Assembly: GCF_000144605.1 (NCBI RefSeq)
Contig: NC_014375.1
Location: forward strand, 2,757,501 to 2,821,500
Reading direction: 5' to 3'
Source: Brevundimonas subvibrioides ATCC 15264
GTDB lineage: Bacteria; Pseudomonadota; Alphaproteobacteria; Caulobacterales; Caulobacteraceae
Length of the DNA: 64,000 nucleotides
The notes under the pieces were generated by a model. That model did not search any database. It worked only from the letters and a program-made list of their open reading frames with translations, and was not told the origin of the DNA. The first letter of the stretch is position 1. Each line of letters opens with the position of its first letter. Of this stretch, positions 46,079-54,999 are shown in pieces. The position numbers were made by a program, and so were the translations under genes.

Positions 46079-47823
46079 GGTGCCGCCACCGTCGTGACGG
46101 GCGGATCGAAGCGGCGGGCCAGACCCAGGAAGGGCGCGATCCGGTCGGCGACGCGGCCGACGACGGGGGCCGCGATGGCACCGCCCAGGCGCGAGCCCTG
46201 GCTGGGTTCGTCGATCAGGACGAAGACGACATAGCGCTGGGCATCGTCCGGGCCGTCGGCGGGGAAGACGGCGGCGAAGGAGCCGACGCCGTGGCCGGCG
46301 TCGTAGCGACCGTTGACCAGTTTATTGGCCGAGCCGGTCTTGCCGCCGACCCGCAGGCCTGCCGCATCGGCCTGCTTGCCCGAGCCGCGCAGGACGTTGG
46401 CGCGCATCAGCTGGCGGATCTCGGAGGAGGTCTCGGGGCGGATCACGCGCCGGCCCTCGACGCCGGTCCCGCCGCGACGCAGCGACAGGGGCCGGTAGAA
46501 GCCGCCGTTGACCAGGGCCACGGTCGCGGCCGTCATCTGCAGCGGGGTGATCATGATGCCGTAGCCGAAGGACATCGAGGCGCGGGTCGAGTCCGACCAG
46601 TCGCGCGGCAGACGCGGACGGGCGCTTTCCTTGAGCTCGATCGGCGCGGCGTTCAGCAGCCCTAGGCGCTGGAAATAGTCGCGCATGCCCTGGGACCCGA
46701 GCTCGACCGCCAGGCGCGAGGTCCCGATGTTGGAGGAGTGCAGATAGACCTCTTCTAGCGACAGCACCTTGTTGGTGGCGTGGAAGTCGCTGATCCGGCG
46801 GTTGCCGATCATATAGGCCTGGGAGGCGTCGAGCATGGTGTCCATGTCGGCCTGACCGGTGTCCAGCGCGGCGGCGACCGTGAAGGTCTTGAACACCGAG
46901 CCCATCTCGTAGTGACCCGAGGTGACGCGGTTGAGGGCCTGATCGTCGGTGGCTCCGCCACGCCGGTTGGCGTCGTAGGTCGGCCAGGACGCCATGCCCA
47001 GGATCTCGCCCGTCTTCGCGTCAGCGACGACGCCGACGGCACCCTTGGCCCCGGCGGCCGAGGCCACGGCGTTGAGCTCGTTCTCGAGCACGCCCTGAAC
47101 GCGCAGGTCGATCGACAGGGCGAAATCCTGGCCCTGCCGGCCGGCAGCCCGGATGTCGTCGTTGAAGGCCAGCTCGGCCCCGGACACGCCCTGCCCGCCC
47201 GTGTCGGCGACGCCGATCAGGTGGGCGGCCGAGGTGTTCAGCGGATAGACGCGGCGGTCCTCGGGTTCGAACGACAGGCCGCCCAGCGCCAGGGCGTGAA
47301 CCGCCTGGCGCTCGGCCGGGGTCAGGCCGGGCAGGACGATCAGCCGGCGGTCGCCATCCAATACGCGGCGCAGCCGGGCGGCCGGGACGCGCGGCAGGAC
47401 CCGGCGCAGCTGGGTGAAGGCCGCGTCGCGGTCCCAGACTTCCGACGGGTCGATATAGAGGCCGTAGTGGACGATGTTGGTGGCCAGCAGCGCGCCGTTG
47501 CGGTCGGTCAGGTCGCCGCGCTGAAGCGCTCCGGCGACGGCGACGGACCCGCCGCCGTTCTTCGGCGTGAACAGGGCGGCATGGGCCGCCCCCAGCGCCA
47601 GGCCGCTGAACACGACCGCGAAGACCATCTGGATCACGAAGATGCGGACGCGGGTGTCTTCTTCGGGCCGGGCGTCGGCATGGGCGCGCTCGAAGGCGTG
47701 CTCGACGAACCAGACGGCCTCCGACGCCCAGCGCAGCCAGGGCGAGACGGTGGAGGTGATCGGCCGGGCCTGACGCGTCGTCGCGTTCGGCGGACGGTAG
47801 AAGCGGTGGTCCTGAACGCTCAT
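46075..47823 (-). CDS. ftsI: Division transpeptidase FtsI (PBP3), class B penicillin-binding protein
   Basis: A 582-residue septal transpeptidase. A cytoplasmic tail of about 58 residues and one membrane helix (about 60-82) precede the PBP dimerisation region and transpeptidase domain. Active-site motifs: S309-x-x-K312 in MGSVFKTFT, S363-S-N365 in LHSSNIG, and K495-T-G in VGGKTGSAN. It pairs with FtsW. The gene overlaps ftsL and murE by 4 bp each. Confidence 0.94.
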   Translation of the reverse strand: MSVQDHRFYRPPNATTRQARPITSTVSPWLRWASEAVWFVEHAFERAHADARPEEDTRVRIFVIQMVFAVVFSGLALGAAHAALFTPKNGGGSVAVAGALQRGDLTDRNGALLATNIVHYGLYIDPSEVWDRDAAFTQLRRVLPRVPAARLRRVLDGDRRLIVLPGLTPAERQAVHALALGGLSFEPEDRRVYPLNTSAAHLIGVADTGGQGVSGAELAFNDDIRAAGRQGQDFALSIDLRVQGVLENELNAVASAAGAKGAVGVVADAKTGEILGMASWPTYDANRRGGATDDQALNRVTSGHYEMGSVFKTFTVAAALDTGQADMDTMLDASQAYMIGNRRISDFHATNKVLSLEEVYLHSSNIGTSRLAVELGSQGMRDYFQRLGLLNAAPIELKESARPRLPRDWSDSTRASMSFGYGIMITPLQMTAATVALVNGGFYRPLSLRRGGTGVEGRRVIRPETSSEIRQLMRANVLRGSGKQADAAGLRVGGKTGSANKLVNGRYDAGHGVGSFAAVFPADGPDDAQRYVVFVLIDEPSQGSRLGGAIAAPVVGRVADRIAPFLGLARRFDPPVTTVAAP

Positions 47824-48266
47824 CGCTGGGCTCCGTCGACGGGCGGAGACGCGGGGACGGCATCAGGCGTCGGCGCGGCGGACACGGAGGCGGCCAGGGG
47901 GGCGGCAGCGTCGGGTGCGGGCGCGACCGGCACGGGCAGCGGCGCGGGCTTGAGCTCGGTCAGCTGGGCTTCGTCGGCCTGGCGGGTGGCGGCGACGGGG
48001 GCCAGGCCCGCGCCCCGCGACAGGACCTCCAGCCGACCGGGCTGTTCCAGGCGGGCGGCCTCGGCCCGCAGCAGGCGGACGCGCTGGCCGGTCTCGGCAA
48101 TGTCGCGTTCCAGGCGACCGATCTCGGCGCTCTCGCGGGCGGCCGCCGCCTTGGCGATATAGACGGAGAAGACCAGCGCGCCGACGCAGACGAAGCCGAT
48201 GATCTCGATCCAGCGGATGCCGCGGACCTTCCAGTCGAACAGGGCCTGGACCGGATTGCGGGTCAT
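47820..48266 (-). CDS. ftsL: FtsL-like cell-division protein
   Basis: A 148-residue single-pass protein between rsmH and ftsI, the position of ftsL. The membrane helix is at about 21-42 ([20 protein letters not shown]); then a heptad coiled coil, about 45-75 ([20 protein letters not shown]), with an Ala/Pro-rich tail from about 95. FtsL joins FtsB and FtsQ to activate FtsWI. The sequence is weakly conserved, so the name relies on shape and position. ATG 48266 overlaps the rsmH stop by 4 bp. Confidence 0.8.
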   Translation of the reverse strand: MTRNPVQALFDWKVRGIRWIEIIGFVCVGALVFSVYIAKAAAARESAEIGRLERDIAETGQRVRLLRAEAARLEQPGRLEVLSRGAGLAPVAATRQADEAQLTELKPAPLPVPVAPAPDAAAPLAASVSAAPTPDAVPASPPVDGAQR

Positions 48267-49216
48267 GCCGCCGCCTTCCACGCCGGGGCGTCCGTGCGGA
48301 CGGCGGCGCGCAGCTTGGCCGAGCGGGCACGGGGATTGGCGGCCAGTTCAGCCTCGCCCGCCTCGCGCGCGCCCTTGAACGACAGGGTGAAGCTGGGCTT
48401 GCGGGTCTCAACCGCCATCGGCGCATGACGCGAGCCGCCGGGCGCATTGCCGGTCCGCTCGGTCAGGAAGGCCTTCACGATCCGGTCTTCCAGCGAATGG
48501 AAGGTGACGACGGCCAGACGGCCGCCCGGCGACAGGGCGGCCTCGGCGGCCTGCAGCCCGGCGGTCAGTTCGCCCAGCTCGTCGTTCACGGCGATGCGCA
48601 GGGCCTGGAAGGTGCGCGTCGCCGGATGGGTCGGAGCCCCGCGACGACCGCCCAGGGCGCGTTCGACCACGTCCGCGAGGTCGAGGGTGCGGGTGAAGGG
48701 CTGGACGGTGCGGCGGCGCAGGATGGCGGTGGCGATGCGTCCGGACTGACGCTCGTCGCCATACTGTTTCAGGATGTGGGCCAGCGGGCCGTGATCCCAG
48801 GTGTTGACGATGTCGGCGGCGCTGTCGCCGTCGCGCGACATGCGCATGTCCAGCGGCCCGTCGCGCATGAAAGAAAAACCGCGCTCGGCCTCGTCCAGCT
48901 GCATCGAGGACACGCCGATGTCGAAGACGATGCCGTCCAGACGCGCGGCACCACTGTCGGCGAAGGCGTCGGCGAGGCCCGAGAACGGCGTCCGGACGAG
49001 GGTGAACCGGCCCGGGTGGTCGTTGGCGACCGCATCGGCGTGCGGCTGGACCGTCGGATCGCGATCCAGGGCGATGACGGTGGCCCCGGTCGCCAGGATG
49101 GCGCGCGTGTAGCCGCCGGCCCCGAAGGTGGCATCGATGATCACGTCGCCGGCCTTCGGCGCGAGCGCTTCGAGAACTTCGGCCAGCAGGACCGGGGCGT
49201 GGGGCGCGGGGCTCAC
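48263..49216 (-). CDS. rsmH: 16S rRNA (cytosine-1402-N4)-methyltransferase
   Basis: A 317-residue SAM methyltransferase (MraW) modifying C1402 in the ribosomal P site. Family words: [14 protein letters not shown] at the start, [14 protein letters not shown] (SAM loop), [20 protein letters not shown], and [15 protein letters not shown]. The start is GTG 49216, whose GTGA overlaps the mraZ stop by 4 bp; upstream in-frame sequence belongs to mraZ in another frame. Confidence 0.96.
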   Translation of the reverse strand: MSPAPHAPVLLAEVLEALAPKAGDVIIDATFGAGGYTRAILATGATVIALDRDPTVQPHADAVANDHPGRFTLVRTPFSGLADAFADSGAARLDGIVFDIGVSSMQLDEAERGFSFMRDGPLDMRMSRDGDSAADIVNTWDHGPLAHILKQYGDERQSGRIATAILRRRTVQPFTRTLDLADVVERALGGRRGAPTHPATRTFQALRIAVNDELGELTAGLQAAEAALSPGGRLAVVTFHSLEDRIVKAFLTERTGNAPGGSRHAPMAVETRKPSFTLSFKGAREAGEAELAANPRARSAKLRAAVRTDAPAWKAAA

Positions 49217-49680
49217 TGGTCGTTCCCCGGCATGCCGCGACGGGCCGTGTCGCCGCGCTCGCGCATGGCCTTGCGGGCCAGGGCGCGTCGGTCGTCCTTG
49301 CGATCGTTCCAGCGGGCACGGTCCCAGATCTGGAAGCGGGGCCCCATGCCGACGATGACGACGTCCTCGCCCAGACCGGCTTCCTCGCACAGGCTTTCCG
49401 GCAGGGTGATGCGGCCGCCGCCGTCATAGGCCAGCTGCTTCTGGCCGCCGTAGACCGTCTCCTCGAGCGCGGTGCGCCAGTCGTCCCCGAACGGCAGGGC
49501 TTCGATCATGGCAACGTATTCGGCCATCAGCTTGTCACCACCGGCCTCGAGGCAGTCGGACTCGACGGAGAAGAAGCAGAAGACGCCGTGTTCGGCCCCG
49601 TTGGCGGCCGTGCGGAATTCCTGGGGGATCAAGAGACGGCGCTTGCCGTCCAGCTGCTTCTCACTGGTTCCGAGAAACAC
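49213..49680 (-). CDS. mraZ: Transcriptional regulator MraZ, first gene of dcw
   Basis: A 155-residue protein with two AbrB-like MraZ repeats: [21 protein letters not shown] and [22 protein letters not shown], the DxKGR-type turn being DGKRR and GGGRI. MraZ forms rings that bind repeated TGGGN sites and represses its own operon. Translation starts at GTG 49680. Upstream there is a matching box array at 49767-49801, so autoregulation is likely. Confidence 0.94.
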   Translation of the reverse strand: MFLGTSEKQLDGKRRLLIPQEFRTAANGAEHGVFCFFSVESDCLEAGGDKLMAEYVAMIEALPFGDDWRTALEETVYGGQKQLAYDGGGRITLPESLCEEAGLGEDVVIVGMGPRFQIWDRARWNDRKDDRRALARKAMRERGDTARRGMPGNDQ

Positions 49681-49766
49681 GCCTGCCTACCGGGCCCGCC
49701 TGGACCCGCTCCCCGATCATCCCCGCGCCTGAAGTGCCGACGCCGCCAATCCCCAAATCACCGGAC

Positions 49767-49801
49767 TGGGATAGCATGGGATCGAATGGGTCTCAATGGG
49801 A
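49767..49801. promoter_or_regulatory. MraZ-binding box array (four TGGGN boxes)
   Basis: TGGG at 49767, 49777, 49787 and 49797, each followed by A or T, exactly 10 bp apart with 5-bp spacers, read on the plus strand (opposite to mraZ). This is the spacing established for the E. coli MraZ operator. It is 87 bp upstream of the mraZ start. Confidence 0.75.
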
Positions 49802-49815
49802 TGATGAAGGTAACT

Positions 49816-49823
49816 TTAACCAT
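49816..49823. promoter_or_regulatory. CtrA-type half-site upstream of dcw
   Basis: TTAACCAT, 15 bp beyond the MraZ box array. A single half-site; no second TTAA lies 7 bp away, so binding is uncertain. Confidence 0.35.
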
Positions 49824-49962
49824 GATCGGGCTCGAACCACCGATCTAGACTGCATAGACAGTGAACATACAGAGAACGCCGCAAGTATTAACAGGCTGTG
49901 GGGAAGTGTGCGCCCCGGTTCGGGCCAAAAGGTTAACGGGCGCGACGGGCGGTGCTGCCGTC

Positions 49963-50075
49963 GCCCCCTCCACCCGACGCAAGCGCGTCGCGGTCCCCCT
50001 CCCCCGTATCGCTACGCTCCGGGGGAGGATCGGGTTCAAGCAGCGAGGCTCCGCGAGCCGAGCGATGGCCCCCTC
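49963..50075. repeat. Palindrome-rich intergenic element, type E
   Basis: CCTCCCCCG (49998-50006) and CGGGGGAGG (50020-50028) form a 9-bp hairpin; CGACGCAAGCGCGTCG is a second, just before. Together with the MraZ and CtrA sites this fills the 400-bp gap between mraZ and rnpB. Its words resemble the other CCTCCCC elements. Confidence 0.5.
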
Positions 50076-50090
50076 TCAGGAAAGGAATGT

Positions 50091-50480
50091 CAGACGGCCT
50101 GTAAGCCGGGTTCTGTCCCGCACCGGGGTGCGGTGACGATCATTCCTCTGGACCCCCCGTCGCCGGAGGGTTCTCGCGACCTACCCGGACGCCTCGGGCG
50201 GTGAACCCTGCGGACCGAAGTCCGCGCGACGTCCCTATTCGGTCTTGCTCCAGGCGGGGCTTGCCATGCCGTCGCTGTTACCAGCCACGCGGTGGGCTCT
50301 TACCCCACCCTTTCACCCTGACCTGCATCGAAACACAGGCGGTTTGCTTTCTGTGGCGCTATCCCTCGGGTCACCCCGGGCGGGCGTTACCCGCCGCCTT
50401 TTCACCGTGGAGCCCGGACTTTCCTCGACGGGAGACAAAGCAAGCTCTGGCCCCGCCGCGACCGCCCGGCCGTCTGACCG
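50091..50480 (-). ncRNA. rnpB: RNase P RNA
   Basis: Read on the minus strand from about 50480, the RNA opens CAGACGGCCGGGCGG and ends AGGCCGTCTG, forming helix P1. Conserved bacterial A-type core elements are in order: GAGGAAAGTCCGGGCTCCA (CR I), CAGGGTGAAAGGGTGGGGTAAGAG (CR II and III, given in part) and ACAGAACCCGGCTTA near the 3' end (CR V). Length of about 390 nt is normal. It processes the 5' end of tRNAs with the RnpA protein. Confidence 0.95.
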
Positions 50481-50593
50481 GGGCTAGATGCGCTCCGGCG
50501 GACGTCCGGTCAATCTCGCATGGCACGGGACGGCTCTCCGGCTTGACCCTTCCGGGCCGGACGTCCTCAATGCCGCGACGGGGAGAAGCAGGC

Positions 50594-51466
50594 ATGGCGG
50601 ACACAAGGGCACGGGGTGGCGGCGGAGCCCTGCTGATCTTCGCGGTGTCATCGCTGGCGGCCGTCAGCCTCGGCACCTTTATCAGCGCGTCCAGCGACGT
50701 GCCGACGGGATCGTGGCTGCGAAACCTCGTCGCCTGGGGGGTCGGCCTGCTGCTCGCTGTCGGGCTGGCGATGACGACGCCCGGCAGGCGCGTTGTGATC
50801 ATGCCGTGGATCGGTGCGGCCGCCCTTCTCATGACCCTGTTCAATCCGGATCAGGACGGGGTTCATCGCTGGATCGATATCGGACCGCTGCACATCAACG
50901 TGGCCATGGTGGTCCTGCCGGCGACGGCGGTGGCGCTGGCGTCCGCGGCCCCCCGCTGGACGGCCTGGCTTCCTGCGTTTCTGATGCTGGGTCTGCTGGT
51001 CCTCCAGCCCGATGCATCGCAGGCGGCGGCGCTGGCCGGCGTCATGGCGTGGATCGCAATCACGCGCGTGTCCGGGATGACGACCAGAACCGGCCTGATC
51101 GCCGGAGCCGTGCTTCTGGCGGCCATCGCATGCGGTCGGCCCGACCCGCTGCTGCCGGTGCCCGAGGTCGAGGGGATCGTCGGCCTGGCCTTTGGCCTGT
51201 CGCCCTGGCTCGGCGGGCTCGCGCTGGTGACGCTCGCGACGGTCGCGGCCCTGCCCGCAGCGCTGACGCTCCCGGTCCCCGGGACGCGGCTGGCCGGTCA
51301 GGCCCTGAGCCTGTGCCTGGTTCTCTGGGCCCTGGCCCCTCTGTTCGGCGCCTTCCCGGTGCCACTGGTCGGCATCGGCATGAGCCCGATCCTGGGGGCG
51401 TGGCTGGGCATGGGCCTTCTGTGCGCGCGGATGCGCAGCGGAGCGGCTAGTCCAGCACCCCGGTGA
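50594..51466 (+). CDS. SEDS-like (FtsW/RodA) short membrane protein, probably non-catalytic
   Basis: A 290-residue polytopic protein of about 9 helices. Against the FtsW in this same window it aligns by eye at three places in order: VHRWIDIGPLHIN versus ARWVNLGPFSLQ; LLVLQPDASQAAAL versus LLLIQPDIGQTLL; LLPVPEVEGIVGLAFG versus VPDLHTDFIYSVGAEEFG; and a last PVPLVGIGMSPIL versus LPFISYGGSS. The region with the catalytic Asp (HTDFI) is replaced, and the protein is about 100 residues shorter. It may therefore be a pseudoenzyme that binds lipid or a partner. GGGAGA lies seven bases before ATG 50594. It is divergent from rnpB and its end overlaps the amidase gene by 20 bp. Confidence 0.6.
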   Translation: MADTRARGGGGALLIFAVSSLAAVSLGTFISASSDVPTGSWLRNLVAWGVGLLLAVGLAMTTPGRRVVIMPWIGAAALLMTLFNPDQDGVHRWIDIGPLHINVAMVVLPATAVALASAAPRWTAWLPAFLMLGLLVLQPDASQAAALAGVMAWIAITRVSGMTTRTGLIAGAVLLAAIACGRPDPLLPVPEVEGIVGLAFGLSPWLGGLALVTLATVAALPAALTLPVPGTRLAGQALSLCLVLWALAPLFGAFPVPLVGIGMSPILGAWLGMGLLCARMRSGAASPAPR

Positions 51467-52208
51467 GGCTCTCGGCCGTCGCCAGTTGCAGCACCCCCAT
51501 CAGCGTCGCGCGCGTCTCGCCGTCGGCGATGCCGTCGACCTTCGAGGGCCGCCAGTGGCGCTGGAAGGCCTCGACGGTGATGCGGGTCTCGTCGGTGTAT
51601 CGCCCGTCCGGCAGGGGCTCGTAGCCGAGGCGGTGCAGGCCGGCCTGGAGCACGTGGACGCCCAGACCCTCGTCCCCGATCGTCAGGGGCGGACCGAGGG
51701 CGGCGATGCGTTCGGCGGCCGGCTCGAACCACAGGCCCTGGCGATGCGCGGCCAGACGCTTCCAGGGAAACAGTTCGCCGGGGTCCTGCTTGCGGGTCGG
51801 GGCGACGTCGGAATGGCCGAGGATACGGGCGTCCTCGATGGTCCAGCGCGTGCGGATGTCCTCGATCAGGGCGATGACCGCGTCGATCTGGGGGTCCGGA
51901 AACAGCCGATAGCCGAACTCGTGGCCCGGATTGACGATCTCGATACCGATGGAGACGGCGTTGATGTCGGTCTCGCCGCGCCACCAGGACCGGCCCGCGT
52001 GCCAGGCGCGGCGCTCCTCGTCGACCAGACGCAGGATCGATCCGTCCTCGTCGACGACATAGTGGGCCGAGACCTTCGCTTCCGGATCCCGCAAGTGGGC
52101 GACCGCGACCTCGGCCGTCTGCATGCCGGTGTAGTGGAGCAGGACCATGTCGGGCGGACCGCGACGCGGGTCGAAGTTCGGCGACGGGGCCTCTGTGATG
52201 GTCAGCAT
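51447..52208 (-). CDS. N-acetylmuramoyl-L-alanine amidase (AmpD/AmiD-like) with peptidoglycan-binding domain
   Basis: A 253-residue amidase. The amidase_2 domain (about 10-170) has VLLHYTGM, KVSAHYVVDEDG, RAWHAGRSWWRG, NAVSIGIEIVNPG and ARILGHSDVAPTRKQDPGELFPW; the zinc ligands are His25, His in GHSD and Asp or His nearby. The C-terminal part (about 185-240) is a PG_binding_1 repeat (VLQAGLHRLGYEPLPDGRYTDETRITVEAFQRHW). No signal peptide is seen, so it fits the cytosolic AmpD type that recycles anhydro-muropeptides. Overlaps the SEDS-like gene tail to tail. Confidence 0.9.
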   Translation of the reverse strand: MLTITEAPSPNFDPRRGPPDMVLLHYTGMQTAEVAVAHLRDPEAKVSAHYVVDEDGSILRLVDEERRAWHAGRSWWRGETDINAVSIGIEIVNPGHEFGYRLFPDPQIDAVIALIEDIRTRWTIEDARILGHSDVAPTRKQDPGELFPWKRLAAHRQGLWFEPAAERIAALGPPLTIGDEGLGVHVLQAGLHRLGYEPLPDGRYTDETRITVEAFQRHWRPSKVDGIADGETRATLMGVLQLATAESLTGVLD

Positions 52209-52215
52209 GGGCGCC

Positions 52216-52530
52216 CTAGCGACCCTGACGTTCCCAACCGTAGGTGACCCAGGTGTCGCCCACCTTGGTGGCCTCGATGACGTCGTCGGCGCGACGCGCC
52301 TTGACCGTGACCTTGCGACGGGCGCGGACCGCGAGGCCCGCGAAGAAGACCAGCACGCTGGCGAACAGGGCGATGACCGCCACGGCGGCGGCGGTGAAGA
52401 CCGCCAGGATCGCCCCGACCGTCAGGGCCGCCACGGCCGCGATCAACCCGCCCAGCCACATGATCGGGGCGAGGAGCCCGTTCGAGCGGCGGTTCTGAAA
52501 ACCGAGGGAGGCGTAGCGGTCCTGCGTCAT
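52216..52530 (-). CDS. Small membrane protein of unknown function
   Basis: A 104-residue protein with two membrane helices (about 20-42 and 44-66) linked tightly, Ala/Val-rich, and a short soluble tail VIEATKVGDTWVTYGWERQGR. I recognise no family. ATG at 52530; a GTG codon directly before is possible. It lies 7 bp downstream in order from the amidase start, so it is likely in the amidase transcript or nearby. Confidence 0.55.
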   Translation of the reverse strand: MTQDRYASLGFQNRRSNGLLAPIMWLGGLIAAVAALTVGAILAVFTAAAVAVIALFASVLVFFAGLAVRARRKVTVKARRADDVIEATKVGDTWVTYGWERQGR

Positions 52531-52651
52531 CACTGGTCCTTGGTCGAGCGCGCCCGGGGGGAGGTCGATGGGAACGCCTGAATCCCAATGTCGGTCCGCA
52601 GAGATGAACCGTCAATGACCGACCGCTTCAAAGGCGAGTGTGTCGCGGCCC

Positions 52652-54427
52652 TCACAGGGGCTGATCGGCCAGAACCGAGGCCCCCTGCCCGCGCATCCGC
52701 TCCATCTCGACCCGGTTCAGAACGGCGCGCGTCTGGGGATCGGACATGACGCCGCCCAAGGTCACCAGGGCCTGGGCCGCCTCGGACTGGACGCCGAAGG
52801 CCGCCGACAGGGCTTCCCACGGCGACTGGGGCGTGGGGAATCGCTTGAAGCGGACCGAGGTATCCGCCGGGATGTTGGCCAGTTCGCGGGCCTTGCCGAT
52901 CGCCTCGGTCAGGCCGCCCAGCTGGTCGACGAGGCCCAGGGTCTTGCCCTGCGCCCCGGTCCAGACCCGGCCGCGGGCGATCTCGCGCACCCGGGCGATG
53001 GGCAGGCGACGACCGGTCGAGACCCGCTGGACGAACTCCTCGTAGGTGCGGTCCATGGAGGCCGAGAAGGCCGCCCGCTGGGTCGTGGTGAAGCTCTGGC
53101 TGGGCGCGAAGGCGTCCGCATAGTCGCCGCCGATCGACAGGCCGCGCAGGTCGACGCCAAAGCGGCCCAGCGCCTCGGACACGACGAACTTGCCGCCGAA
53201 GACGCCGATGGAGCCGGTCAGGGTCGAGGGCTGGGCCACGATCCAGTTGGCCTCGGAGCTGATCCAGTAGCCGCCGGACGCCGCATAGTCGCCCATGGAG
53301 ACCACGACGGGCTTGCCCGCCGCCTTGGCCGCGCGGACGGCGGCGAGGATCTGTTCGGACGCCTCGGGCGATCCGCCGGGCGAGGAGACGCGGAAGACGA
53401 TGGCCTTGACCGACTTGTCCTCGATGGCGTCGTAGATGGCCTCGGCCGTGTCGTCGGACCGGATGGAAGACCCTCCGCCGAAGGCCCCGCCGCCGCCGGT
53501 GCCGGTGACGATGGCTCCCTCGCCGCCCACGATGGCGATCGCATCGCGGCCCGAGCCCTGACGTTCGCCCTTGGACGAGGCGTAGTCGCCGAACTCGAGG
53601 ATGTCGGCCCCGTTACCGGCCCGGCGTTTCGCCTCGGCCTCGGCCTCCTCGACCTGGCCGATCTTGTCGATCAGCTTCAACGACAGGGCCTGGGGCGCCG
53701 AGTAGGGGCCGGCCTCGATCGTGGTCTTCAGGGCGGCGGCCGTGACCTTGCGGTCGAAGGCGGCATTGGCGATGGCGCTGTCGTAGATGGAGGTCATCCA
53801 GGCCGTCATCGCCTCGCGGTGCGGGCCGGTGTAGTCGGACTGGGTGTATTCGTTGACGGCGTTCTTGTACTCGTAGCGCTGCTCGAACTCGGCGCGAACG
53901 CCGTATCGGTCGAAGGCGCGGCCGAGGAAGATGGAGTCGGCCGAGAAGCCGGTGGCCTGGAAGCTGGCGGTGTTCTGCATCCACAGCTCGGACGCCGAGG
54001 CCCCCACCATGTAGCTGGAGATCACGGTGCCGACGGGCTGGAAGCCCTGCGAATGGGCGATGACGGGCTTGCCCGAGGCGCGGAAGCGGCGGACGGCCTG
54101 GCGGATCTCGTCGGCGGAGGCGGGGCTGATCCCGGCCTCCGGCAGGCGGATCAGCAGGACTTTGACGTGGCTGTCCTTTTCGGCCTGGGCCAGGGTGTCG
54201 ACGATCTGGATCACCGACAGGCCGCTGCCGCCGAACGCCGCGAACGGATTGGTCGGGGCCTGGTCGGTCAGGCCCTCGCGCAGGTCCAGTTCGAGCACGG
54301 CATTGGCCGGGGTGGCGGGCTCCTTGGCCGAGGCCGCAGCACCGACGATCAGCACGATCGGCAAGACCACGACAAACAGGATCAGGCCGGTGAAGACACC
54401 GAGCACGGTCAGGAAGAACTGCTTCAT
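52652..54427 (-). CDS. sppA: Signal peptide peptidase SppA, 67K type
   Basis: A 591-residue membrane-bound serine peptidase. N-terminal anchor helix at 8-30. Two S49 domains: the first holds the general-base Lys in YEYKNAVNEY, and the second the nucleophile Ser in TGSIGVFG, the layout of E. coli SppA. Other S49 words: VSSPGGSPEASEQIL and ISSEANWIVA. It degrades cleaved signal peptides in the membrane. ATG 54427 has GGAGG upstream; the codons before it (54457) are not needed. Confidence 0.92.
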   Translation of the reverse strand: MKQFFLTVLGVFTGLILFVVVLPIVLIVGAAASAKEPATPANAVLELDLREGLTDQAPTNPFAAFGGSGLSVIQIVDTLAQAEKDSHVKVLLIRLPEAGISPASADEIRQAVRRFRASGKPVIAHSQGFQPVGTVISSYMVGASASELWMQNTASFQATGFSADSIFLGRAFDRYGVRAEFEQRYEYKNAVNEYTQSDYTGPHREAMTAWMTSIYDSAIANAAFDRKVTAAALKTTIEAGPYSAPQALSLKLIDKIGQVEEAEAEAKRRAGNGADILEFGDYASSKGERQGSGRDAIAIVGGEGAIVTGTGGGGAFGGGSSIRSDDTAEAIYDAIEDKSVKAIVFRVSSPGGSPEASEQILAAVRAAKAAGKPVVVSMGDYAASGGYWISSEANWIVAQPSTLTGSIGVFGGKFVVSEALGRFGVDLRGLSIGGDYADAFAPSQSFTTTQRAAFSASMDRTYEEFVQRVSTGRRLPIARVREIARGRVWTGAQGKTLGLVDQLGGLTEAIGKARELANIPADTSVRFKRFPTPQSPWEALSAAFGVQSEAAQALVTLGGVMSDPQTRAVLNRVEMERMRGQGASVLADQPL

Positions 54428-54633
54428 GGGGAGGCGGCGATCCGATCGAGCGGCCACGGTCGGCCACGCCTGACCATAGAGGGCGGGGCGTTGCGGTCAA
54501 ATGAACGTACCGTCACGGGGACGGGGGCTTCGCACGCGCAGCATCGCGATTGATGGCGGGGTTCGAAATCCCTATATGAGCCGCCTGCGAGCGGGGGCCA
54601 ATCGCCCCGCGTCACGATCGGACCGCACTCCCC

Positions 54634-54990
54634 ATGCTGGTCACCATGATGAAGGCCAAACTGCACCGCGCGACGGTGACGCAGGCCGACCTGGACTATG
54701 AAGGCTCCATCGCCATCGACGGCGATCTGCTGGATGCGGCCGGGATCTTTCCGAACGAGCAGGTCGATGTGCTGAACATCACCAACGGCGCCCGCTTCAC
54801 CACCTATGCCATCGAGGCCCCGCGCGGGTCGAAGGTGATCGGCGTGAACGGCGCCGCCGCGCGGTTGGTGCAGAAGCACGACAAGGTCATCGTCGTGACC
54901 TATGGCCAGCTGCCGGTCGAGGAGGCCCGCCAGTGGTCGCCGACGGTCGTGCTGCTGGACGACGGCAATACGGTAAAGAAGGCGGCGTGA
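54634..54990 (+). CDS. panD: Aspartate 1-decarboxylase
   Basis: A 118-residue pyruvoyl enzyme making beta-alanine for pantothenate. The self-cleavage site Gly24-Ser25 is in [10 protein letters not shown]; later [16 protein letters not shown] and [17 protein letters not shown] are typical. The first Met is at 54634; a second, ATGATG at 54646, is possible. It is convergent with dxs over the palindromic element at 55000-55167. Confidence 0.95.
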   Translation: MLVTMMKAKLHRATVTQADLDYEGSIAIDGDLLDAAGIFPNEQVDVLNITNGARFTTYAIEAPRGSKVIGVNGAAARLVQKHDKVIVVTYGQLPVEEARQWSPTVVLLDDGNTVKKAA

Positions 54991-54999
54991 GAGCAGCTC

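Noticed and set aside
49818..49845. A tRNA-like T-arm (GATCGG, TTCGAGC, CCGATC) upstream of mraZ
   Set aside because: Only one arm is present, with no acceptor or anticodon stem in the neighbouring sequence. It is probably chance or an old remnant; it does not justify a tRNA or att site call.
50201..50593. Open reading frame running from inside rnpB into the SEDS-like gene
   Set aside because: This part coincides with the RNase P RNA on the other strand; the real start with a ribosome site is at 50594.
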